This document shows positions 6,725 to 11,599 of a DNA stretch of 12,204 nt, piece by piece. Numbering within the stretch: the first letter of the stretch is position 1; the number at the start of each line of letters is the position of its first letter. The stretch is taken from positions 565 to 12,768 of the forward strand of contig CAPNGW010000017.1 in assembly GCA_948665105.1 (NCBI GenBank), in the 5' to 3' direction. Made by a program: the position numbers and the translations under genes. The notes beneath the pieces were generated by a model. It ran no database searches. It worked only from the letters and a program-made list of their open reading frames with translations, and was not told the origin of the DNA. This DNA comes from an uncultured Lachnospiraceae bacterium (lineage in GTDB: Bacteria > Bacillota > Clostridia > Lachnospirales > Lachnospiraceae).

Positions 6725-7566
6725 TGTCGAGAACAACATCCAGAAGAATCGGAAATGCGGTGCGCGCCGTTTCTCTGACCTTCTATGGTTTGCTGGTAAT
6801 CCTGCCTATTTATTGGATGGTGATTACCTCTTTTAAGACCAATACTGAGATTGTAAATGCGCAGCACATCACATATTTTCCAGAGACATTTACCCTGGAG
6901 AATTACCAGTCGCTGTTTCGTATGCTGTCATACAGCACCTACCTTAAAAACAGTGTAATTATTACCCTGGTAACCGCAGTGGTGGTTGTGCTCTTATCCA
7001 TCCTGGGCGGCTACGGTCTTGCGCGCTTTAAATTTAAGGGCAAAGGCGGCGTACTGATTTTCTTCATGCTGACACAGATGATACCGGGAATTTTGGTTAT
7101 TATTCCGCTGTATGTGACTTTTGCGGCGTTGGGATTGATAAATACAAGGATTTCCCTTTTTATTTTCTACATTATAACCAACCTGCCGTTCTGTGTGGTA
7201 ACCATGCGAAGCTTTTTTGAGCGGATTCCCTACGAGCTGGAGGAAGCGGCCTATGTGGATGGGTGTAACCGTCTGCAGACCTTATGGAAAATTGTACTTC
7301 CTGTGATGTTCCCGGGCATCGTGGCAGTATTTGTATTTGCCTTTATCGGAGCATGGAATGAATTGATTGCAGGAACCATATTCTTAAATACACCGGATAT
7401 GTGGACGATACCGGTAGGTCTGAAATCCCTGATTGGAAAATACAGTGTCCAGTGGGGTGCATTGATGGCCGGAGGCGTTTTGGCGCTCCTGCCCACGGCA
7501 ATTATGTTTATGTTTGTACAGAAATATGTAGTAGAAGGAATGACAGCCGGTGCGGTAAAGGGTTAG
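6724..7566 (+). CDS. ABC transporter permease, CUT1 MalG/UgpE type
   Basis: Second permease of the importer, 280 residues, about six transmembrane segments, the typical size for MalG-like proteins. The N-terminal region has YGLLVILPIYWMVITSFKTN, a strong family signature, then FPETFTLENYQSLF and NSVIITLVTAVVVVLLS. The EAA loop is LEEAAYVDGCNRLQTLWKIV, followed by LPVMFPGIV, and the C-terminus has YVVEGMTAGAVKG, the usual end of this family. Its ATG overlaps the stop of the first permease (TAATG at 6722-6726), implying translational coupling and 1:1 synthesis. It is the last gene of the unit; a strong hairpin follows at 7590-7645. Confidence 0.9.
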   Translation: MSRTTSRRIGNAVRAVSLTFYGLLVILPIYWMVITSFKTNTEIVNAQHITYFPETFTLENYQSLFRMLSYSTYLKNSVIITLVTAVVVVLLSILGGYGLARFKFKGKGGVLIFFMLTQMIPGILVIIPLYVTFAALGLINTRISLFIFYIITNLPFCVVTMRSFFERIPYELEEAAYVDGCNRLQTLWKIVLPVMFPGIVAVFVFAFIGAWNELIAGTIFLNTPDMWTIPVGLKSLIGKYSVQWGALMAGGVLALLPTAIMFMFVQKYVVEGMTAGAVKG

Positions 7567-7589
7567 CAGGAGGTTATTGGTAAGGATGT

Positions 7590-7645
7590 AAAACAGGCAG
7601 GAGAGACCTGGGGAAGGAAAGCCCGGGAAACTCTCTGCCTGTTTT
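7590..7645 (+). terminator. Terminator hairpin after the ABC-transporter operon
   Basis: Arms AAAACAGGCAG (7590-7600) and CTGCCTGTTTT (7635-7645) pair perfectly and extend inward by AGAG/CTCT after one bulged G. An inner CCTGGG/CCCGGG helix can stack on top. Only four T residues end the stem, but the A-rich 5' arm means it could also work on the minus strand. Confidence 0.75.
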
Positions 7646-7690
7646 GCATTCTTCGGGAAATTTTCGCAAGGAAGCGGGTGAGTGGAATTC

Positions 7691-7719
7691 TTGCATTTCA
7701 GAAAACACAGTGTTATAAT
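7691..7719 (+). promoter_or_regulatory. Promoter of the FadR-type regulator gene
   Basis: -35 TTGCAT (7691-7696), a 17-bp spacer and perfect -10 TATAAT (7714-7719). The predicted start is near 7726, about 42 nt before the ATG at 7768. Confidence 0.7.
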
Positions 7720-7740
7720 AAGTGAAAAGTGTTCAGAAAA
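7697..7740 (+). promoter_or_regulatory. Pair of TTCAGAAAA repeats around the regulator promoter (short form of the shared element)
   Basis: TTCAGAAAA occurs at 7697-7705 (in the -35/-10 spacer) and 7732-7740 (just past the start), 35 bp apart. The second copy reads GTGTTCAGA in context and matches the first 8 bases of the shared 15-bp element; AAAGTGTTCAGA is identical to the sequence at copy 2. The arrangement suggests autoregulation (inference). Confidence 0.45.
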
Positions 7741-7767
7741 TAAGAAAATGACTTGGAGAGAGCAGCT

Positions 7768-8445
7768 ATGCAGGCGAATCGAATACAGATGGTAGTGAAA
7801 GAGCCTTTGTATATGAAGATAGCAGAGGCTATTTTAAAATTTATTAAGGAAAATCATCTGAAAGAGGGAGAACGGCTTCCATCGGAGCGCGCCCTGGCGG
7901 AACAGTGCGCTACCAGCCGGAACTCTGTGCGGGAGGCCCTTAGAGTACTGGAGCAGGAAGGCTTTATCAGTGTACAGACCGGAAGAGGCATCTATGTAGC
8001 CAAAGACACGGAGCGGGATTTTATACATATGACCCTCTGGGAGAAGAATTTTAAGGAAATTTTGGAAGCAAAATATTTTCTTGAGCTTGGCGTTGTGGAG
8101 AAATTATGCCAGACGGTGACGGAGGAGCAGCTTGTCCTTTTGGAGGAGCCTCTGTTACAGATGGAGGAGGGAGCCAGAGAGAACGTTTATCTGCAGGAAG
8201 CAGATTTCCTTTTTCATAAGAGAATACGGGAATTTTGTGAAAATGCCACCCTGGTACAGCTTGTGGACAACCTTTCCTATACACTGGCAGATTATGGAAT
8301 GCGAATTTCCGGTGCAACGCCCTATTGGCTGGCTACAATTCCTACCCACCGGGAGCTTTTGGAGGGGATACGCAGCAGGGATATGGAGAGGGCAGGAAAG
8401 GCCTGCAGACAGATTTTTGAATTGGATGTGGAAGTATTTCAGTAA
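7768..8445 (+). CDS. FadR-subfamily GntR transcriptional regulator
   Basis: Cytosolic DNA-binding regulator of 225 residues, the usual FadR-subfamily length. The N-terminal winged helix-turn-helix is clear: YMKIAEAILKFI, then EGERLPSERALAEQC, then SRNSVREALRVLEQEGFI and the wing SVQTGRGIYV (residues 15-77). The C-terminal helical FCD ligand domain follows; D146 and H150 in EADFLFHKRI and H194 in THRELLEGIRSRD match three of the usual metal/ligand residues, while the His normally found in the last helix is replaced around I216. The ATG at 7768 has GGAGAG 7 nt upstream; an in-frame TTG at 7753 is less likely. FadR-type proteins usually sense small carboxylic acids. Candidate targets are the palindrome at 2978-2990 in the upstream operon's leader, or the TGTTCAGA elements. 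It has its own promoter and terminator. Confidence 0.9.
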   Translation: MQANRIQMVVKEPLYMKIAEAILKFIKENHLKEGERLPSERALAEQCATSRNSVREALRVLEQEGFISVQTGRGIYVAKDTERDFIHMTLWEKNFKEILEAKYFLELGVVEKLCQTVTEEQLVLLEEPLLQMEEGARENVYLQEADFLFHKRIREFCENATLVQLVDNLSYTLADYGMRISGATPYWLATIPTHRELLEGIRSRDMERAGKACRQIFELDVEVFQ

Positions 8446-8469
8446 AAAATAGTAATTGGATTTGACGAG

Positions 8470-8513
8470 TAAAGTGCGTAAGTTATCGGTGACAAACTTA
8501 CGTACTTTATTTT
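8470..8513 (+). terminator. Intrinsic terminator after the regulator gene
   Basis: Arms TAAAGTGCGTAAGTT (8470-8484) and AACTTACGTACTTTA (8495-8509) form 15 pairs with one G-T wobble and a 10-nt loop, followed by TTTT (8510-8513). The stem can also form on the minus strand. Confidence 0.8.
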
Positions 8514-8559
8514 ACCCTCAGTTTACTGTAAAATAACAACAAGAAAGGAAGGGAAAGAA

Positions 8560-8737
8560 ATGGCATTGACATTAAAAGCTGCTGTTGAAACTGCAGATCA
8601 ACAGGGGTATATGGAGTTGGCAGCTGCTCTGAAAGCGGCAATACCGCGACTTAGAATAAAGCAGATTAAGCACATACGAGAAGTTATATGAAGCTGCGTA
8701 TCAGATGGTACATATTCTCAAAAATGAGGAAAAATAG
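8560..8737 (+). pseudogene. Small frameshifted ORF, unknown
   Basis: From ATG 8560, preceded by a purine-rich AAGGAAGGG, an ORF of 43 residues (MALTLKAAVETADQQG...) stops at 8691. A +1 shift near 8677 lets the reading continue as EKLYEAAYQMVHILKNEEK to a TAG at 8735-8737. Both parts look alike in composition (Ala/Lys/Leu/Glu-rich, helical), which suggests one disrupted protein of about 58 residues rather than chance. I do not recognise the family. It could also be an intact 43-residue peptide, or a sequencing error. Promoter evidence upstream is weak. Confidence 0.3.
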
Positions 8738-8940
8738 TATTAGTGTTAATGGGGCAGGAATTACTACTACATATAACCGACTGGGGGTATTGATACCTAC
8801 TCTTGGCGGCCTCATTGATTTTAACTCAAAACTTTTGGGAATGTTTGCAGGACCAGAGATGAAGAACACTTATGCTTTTGCTACTTTTTTTGTGGTGCTG
8901 TAATTATGACAGTCATAGCATTACGGTCAAAATCGTCATT
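8738..8940 (+). pseudogene. Possible relic of a sodium/solute-symporter-like membrane protein
   Basis: One frame reads RLGVLIPTLGGLIDFNSKLL followed by GMFAGPEM (about 8779-8862), which resembles the conserved region of SSS-family symporters, where an N-x-x-L-G-x-F-x-G-P pattern is common. The frame continues to NTYAFATFFVVL and stops at 8901-8903. A shift at the T7 run (8885-8891) instead gives FFCGAVIMTVIALRSK, a plausible membrane segment with a basic end. No start with a ribosome site is visible, and the N-terminal bulk of such a carrier is missing. The assignment rests on a short motif, so treat it as tentative. Confidence 0.3.
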
Positions 8941-8952
8941 TTCTCAAAGTGA

Positions 8953-8979
8953 AAGACCACCGGCTAAGCCGATGGTCTT
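8953..8979 (-). terminator. Strong 12-bp hairpin; possible terminator of the third NhaC gene or an IS200/IS605-type end
   Basis: AAGACCACCGGC (8953-8964) and GCCGATGGTCTT (8968-8979) pair with one wobble around a TAA loop. On the minus strand it lies about 60 nt past the stop of the third NhaC gene and is followed by TTTCACTTTG, a weak T-tail. Short outer arms TCAAAG (8944-8949) and CTTTGA (8987-8992) flank it. This layered, GC-rich, three-base-loop hairpin resembles the end hairpins of IS200/IS605 elements in Clostridia, but no transposase remains. A second weak hairpin lies at 9004-9026 (AAGCC/GGCTT). Confidence 0.5.
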
Positions 8980-9039
8980 GACGATGCTTTGAACATTATT
9001 CCGAAGCCCTATTTAACTATAGGCTTTATCTATCTCTTT

Positions 9040-10623
9040 TTAAGTCCGTGCCTTGACCTTATCCGCACCCCATACCTTCGGTAAAATGATGAGGAGGATA
9101 ATCAGGCATAGGAGAGATGCTCCAAGACTGATAGATGCGCTGACAGCGAAGCCAAGGCTTGCGGTAAACCCTGCTATAAAATAACCTATGAAGCAACAGA
9201 CTGCAACGGTAATTGCGTAGGGAGCCTGGGTTCCCACATGGGCCAGGTGGTTGCAGCTTGCACCGGTAGATGCAAGAATCGTTGTATCAGAAATCGGTGA
9301 GCAGTGATCTCCGAATACGGAACCTGCCAAAGTAGCAGACAGACAGGGGATGGTCAGCTCCGGTGCGGCGATTTCTGTAATGGAAATCACGATGGGAATC
9401 AGAATACCAAAGGTTCCCCATGCTGTTCCCGTTGAGAAGGAAAGGACGCACGCAATCAGGAAAATGATGGGAGCCAGAAGCTGTACCGGAATACCGGAAC
9501 TTTCTACTATCGATGCTACAAATCCGCCTGTGTTTAAAAGGTCGCGGCACACACCGCTTATAGACCATGCCAGCGTCAGAATCACGCATGCAGACACCAT
9601 GGAGGATACCCCCTTGTTGATGCAGCCAAAGAACTCCTTGAAGGAAAGAACTCTTCTTACCATGAAAAAGATAAAGGTAAAAATCAAGGTGCAAAATGCG
9701 CTAAGGGCCAGAGCGGCTCCGGAATCCGTATCGCCAAAGGCCTGAAACAGAGACTTTCCGGTTCCATCCCACAGACCGCCTACATAGAGCATGAATACGA
9801 TGGAAAGTACGATTAATACCAGAATCGGAAGAACCAGGTCAATCACACGGCCCTTGGAATCCGCAGCCGTATGCTTGTTGAATTCTTCATCGGCTTGTGT
9901 GCTATCGGTAGCTCCTAAATCTCCGGTGGTGGCAGCTCTGTATTCCGCCCTTGCCATGGGGCCATAATCACTGTTTTTCCTGAGAGCCAGCCAGAATACC
10001 ATAAACAATGTAAGCATGGCGTACAGGTTCATGGGAATGGACTGTATGAATGCAGCCATGGGAGACAGCTCTGAATTCTTTGGAAAATAGGAAATAACGG
10101 ATGCAGCCCAGGAAGAAATAGGGGCAATGATGCAAATGGGAGCGGCTGTCGCATCAATTCGATAAGCCAGCTTTTCCCGGGACATTTTAAATTTATCTGT
10201 TACAGGGCGCATTACCGTACCTGTTGTCAAACAGTTGAAATAATCGTCAATAAAGAGCAGACAGCTTAATGCAGAGGTTGCCGCAGAGGCGGAACGCGGC
10301 CCTTTTAGCTTCTTGGAAGCCCAGTCTCCATAGGCTTTAGAGCCTCCAGCCCTGGTCACCAGTGCAACCAGTATGCCCAGCAGGCAAAGGAAAACAATCA
10401 TGTTTGCGTTGTCGCCTAATTTGGTGGTCATTAATTTAACAACCGTTTCAAAGAATCCTACAAAGCCAAGGCCGGTCATCAGTGAATAAATAACCGTACC
10501 AGATAATATGCCAAAAATCAGTGAGAATACGACTTCCTTGGTAATAAGCGCCAGAATGATAGCGATGACAGGGGGTACAATCGACCATATCCCCGCATCA
10601 CATGTTATCAGGTCGTTAACCAT
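9040..10623 (-). CDS. NhaC-family Na+/H+ antiporter-type carrier
   Basis: Complete 527-residue polytopic membrane carrier of the NhaC superfamily. The start MVNDLITCDAG is chosen because its ATG (10623-10621) has GGAGG 7 nt upstream; the frame is open further upstream to 10746, but that stretch overlaps the promoter and operator. Family motifs include ALITKEVVFSLIFG, TRAGGSKAYGDWAS, FIDDYFNCLTTGTV, SREKLAYRIDATAAP, APISSWAAS, FSTGTAWGTFGI and GDHCSPISDTTILAS. It is a close paralogue of the carrier at 1-692 across the whole shared region, and a more distant relative of 1042-2640. The gene is divergent from the kal-kce operon and shares its 15-bp control element. By context it may carry lysine, another amine or a fermentation product, or handle Na+/H+ or pH balance during ammonia release; the sequence alone cannot decide. 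Confidence 0.92.
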   Translation of the reverse strand: MVNDLITCDAGIWSIVPPVIAIILALITKEVVFSLIFGILSGTVIYSLMTGLGFVGFFETVVKLMTTKLGDNANMIVFLCLLGILVALVTRAGGSKAYGDWASKKLKGPRSASAATSALSCLLFIDDYFNCLTTGTVMRPVTDKFKMSREKLAYRIDATAAPICIIAPISSWAASVISYFPKNSELSPMAAFIQSIPMNLYAMLTLFMVFWLALRKNSDYGPMARAEYRAATTGDLGATDSTQADEEFNKHTAADSKGRVIDLVLPILVLIVLSIVFMLYVGGLWDGTGKSLFQAFGDTDSGAALALSAFCTLIFTFIFFMVRRVLSFKEFFGCINKGVSSMVSACVILTLAWSISGVCRDLLNTGGFVASIVESSGIPVQLLAPIIFLIACVLSFSTGTAWGTFGILIPIVISITEIAAPELTIPCLSATLAGSVFGDHCSPISDTTILASTGASCNHLAHVGTQAPYAITVAVCCFIGYFIAGFTASLGFAVSASISLGASLLCLIILLIILPKVWGADKVKART

Positions 10624-10674
10624 AAATTTTCCTCCGTAAAAATGTGATTTAATATGATTTGATGTTAATTTTAA

Positions 10675-10689
10675 GAAAAACTCTGAACA
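10675..10689 (-). promoter_or_regulatory. Shared operator-like element, copy 3
   Basis: TGTTCAGAGTTTTTC on the minus strand, beginning 5 bp after the -10 box TACAAT, exactly as in copies 1 and 2. It shares the longer context TTTGTTCAGAGTTTTTCT with copy 1. Confidence 0.7.
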
Positions 10690-10694
10690 AATAG

Positions 10695-10723
10695 ATTGTA
10701 GAACAGATTGTAGAAATTTGCAA
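10695..10723 (-). promoter_or_regulatory. Sigma-A promoter of the third NhaC-family gene
   Basis: On the minus strand: -35 TTGCAA (10723-10718), a 17-bp spacer and -10 TACAAT (10700-10695). A second TACAATCT-like match lies just upstream. Transcription would start about 65 nt before the ATG at 10623. Confidence 0.65.
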
Positions 10724-10818
10724 ATGGATAAAACAAAAAACAGCAAAAAAATGTAAAATTCGTCATATTTGCATAAATTACGACAAAGTTTTTGGTGATT
10801 ATTTTTAAAAAGAAAGCC

Positions 10819-10847
10819 TTGACACTGGGAAAAATGGGTAGTATGAT
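10819..10847 (+). promoter_or_regulatory. Strong sigma-A promoter of the riboswitch-kal-kce unit
   Basis: Perfect TTGACA (10819-10824), a 17-bp spacer and TATGAT (10842-10847, five of six). The start near 10854 gives a leader of about 315 nt before kal, which contains the riboswitch, its terminator and the fourth operator-like element. Confidence 0.8.
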
Positions 10848-10883
10848 GAATATATAAAATATATCAAAGAAAATGCATAAAGG

Positions 10884-11047
10884 CAATAGAGGCGCGGAGC
10901 ATAAGGTAACCAGTGAATGATAACGGACATCAAGCCGGAAGTTACTGGCGAATGTATATCCGCCGAAAGAACACAATTTTGATGAGTTGTGTTTTTGGGA
11001 TGAAGGCTCAGAGCTTTCTCCTGTCATGTTCGCATGGAGCGCTATTG
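10884..11047 (+). promoter_or_regulatory. Lysine riboswitch (L box) aptamer
   Basis: The leader has the ordered parts of a lysine aptamer. P1 is CAATAG (10884-10889) with CTATTG (11042-11047), leading into the conserved AGAGGCGCG (10888-10896). The P2 base GCGGA (10894-10898) pairs TCCGC (10959-10963), with an inner loop and the upper stem CCAGTGA (10910-10916)/TTACTGG (10942-10948). The conserved CGCCGAA (10961-10967) opens P3, ACACAA (10971-10976)/TTGTGT (10987-10992), closed by TTTGG. P4 is GAAGGCT/AGCTTTC (11002-11018). CTGTC (11021-11025) and the short P5 CATG-TTCG-CATG (11025-11036) lead to GGAGCGC back into P1. This matches the known AGAGGYGC ... CGCCGAAG ... CTGTC ... GGAG-GC signature. 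P2 and P4 are on the short side. It precedes lysine-fermentation genes, which fits lysine as ligand. Confidence 0.85.
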
Positions 11048-11079
11048 GTGATAATTCACCGATAGCGTTTTGTTTTTTT
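11040..11079 (+). terminator. Riboswitch expression platform: intrinsic terminator overlapping P1
   Basis: CGCTATTGGTGA (11040-11051) and TCACCGATAGCG (11056-11067) form 12 pairs with one G-U and a TAAT loop, followed by TTTTGTTTTTTT (11068-11079). The P1 3' strand (11042-11047) is wholly inside the 5' arm, so P1 and terminator cannot coexist. Lysine binding, which stabilises P1, should prevent termination (ON switch). Confidence 0.9.
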
Positions 11080-11088
11080 ATAGATAAC

Positions 11089-11104
11089 AGCCGGGAAACC
11101 GGTT
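11089..11104 (+). other. Small GNRA-tetraloop hairpin after the terminator
   Basis: AGCCGG and CCGGTT close a GAAA loop, six pairs with one wobble. It lies between the terminator and the fourth operator-like element. Possibly the 5' boundary of a processed kal mRNA; role not known. Confidence 0.4.
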
Positions 11105-11123
11105 CACAGAAAAACTCTGAACA
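11102..11123 (+). promoter_or_regulatory. Shared operator-like element, copy 4, in near-palindromic form before kal
   Basis: The 15-mer appears as GAAAAACTCTGAACA (11109-11123), opposite in orientation relative to its gene compared with the other three copies. Here the left side also has GTTCA (11102-11106), giving GTTCA-C-AG and CT-C-TGAAC arms around AAAAA (seven of eight positions complementary). It has no -10/-35 boxes of its own and lies about 45 nt before kal and 30 nt past the riboswitch terminator, so a bound protein would block elongation. Confidence 0.6.
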
Positions 11124-11167
11124 AGTTTTGTGAAGTTTACCAAAAAATAAGAATAAGGAGGTTTAAA

Positions 11168-11551
11168 ATGAAATCAGTAATTCGTTTGCGCATGAGTGCT
11201 CATGACGCCCACTATGGTGGAAATCTTGTGGATGGAGCCAGGATGCTGGCCCTCTTCGGGGACGTGGCTACGGAGCTTTTGATTATGCAGGACGGCGATG
11301 AGGGTCTGTTCAAGGCATATGATCAGGTGGAATTCTTAGCCCCGGTGTTCGCAGGAGATTACATTGAGGCGGAGGGAGAAATTGTCAGTGTGGGAAACAC
11401 CTCACGGAAGATGAAATTCGAGGCCCGCAAGGTCATTGCGCCCCGTCCGGATATCAACGATTCTGCCTGTGACGTGCTTTCAGAGCCCATCGTAGTCTGC
11501 CGGGCCAGCGGAACCTGTGTGGTACCCAAGGACAAACAGCGGAAACAATAG
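11168..11551 (+). CDS. kal: 3-aminobutyryl-CoA ammonia-lyase
   Basis: Cytosolic hotdog-fold enzyme of lysine fermentation that removes ammonia from L-3-aminobutyryl-CoA to give crotonyl-CoA (EC 4.3.1.14), which then goes to butyryl-CoA. The 127-residue protein matches the family's length. It shows the typical N-terminal run VIRLRMSAHDAHYGGNLVDG, a middle GLFKAYDQVEFLAPVFAGDY, and the strand EAEGEIVSVGNTSRKMKFEA, followed by VIAPRPDIN and a C-terminal VVCRASGTCVVP. The ATG has AAGGAGG 6 nt upstream. The next gene is kce, whose product is this enzyme's substrate, which strongly supports the call. Expression depends on the lysine riboswitch and probably on a protein at 11102-11123. Other lysine-pathway genes (kamA, kamDE, kdd) are not in the window and would be expected to the right. 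Confidence 0.93.
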   Translation: MKSVIRLRMSAHDAHYGGNLVDGARMLALFGDVATELLIMQDGDEGLFKAYDQVEFLAPVFAGDYIEAEGEIVSVGNTSRKMKFEARKVIAPRPDINDSACDVLSEPIVVCRASGTCVVPKDKQRKQ

Positions 11552-11579
11552 AAAGTACGCTTCGCAAACTCTCTATTGT
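11545..11579 (+). other. Hairpin spanning the kal stop codon
   Basis: ACAATAGA (11545-11552, containing the TAG stop at 11549-11551) pairs perfectly with TCTATTGT (11572-11579), about 20 nt before the kce start. No T-run follows. It could stabilise the mRNA or tune kce translation. Its core CAATAG/CTATTG equals the riboswitch P1 pair, probably by chance. Confidence 0.4.
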
Positions 11580-11599
11580 CATGAATAACGGAGGACGGT

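Noticed and set aside
10624..10746. In-frame N-terminal extension of the third NhaC gene
   Set aside because: It overlaps the promoter and operator. The ATG at 10623 has GGAGG at the right distance and aligns with the paralogue start.
10671..11027. Minus-strand open frame across the kal control region
   Set aside because: It covers two promoters and the riboswitch. The composition is low-complexity Phe/Ile-rich from AT-rich leader DNA, with no ribosome site.
10884..11047. Glycine riboswitch as an alternative identity for the kal leader
   Set aside because: CGCCGAA and GGCTCAGAGC look superficially glycine-like, but the AGAGGCGCG start, P3-P5 order, CTGTC and GGAGCGC closing into P1 follow the lysine aptamer, and the downstream genes degrade lysine.
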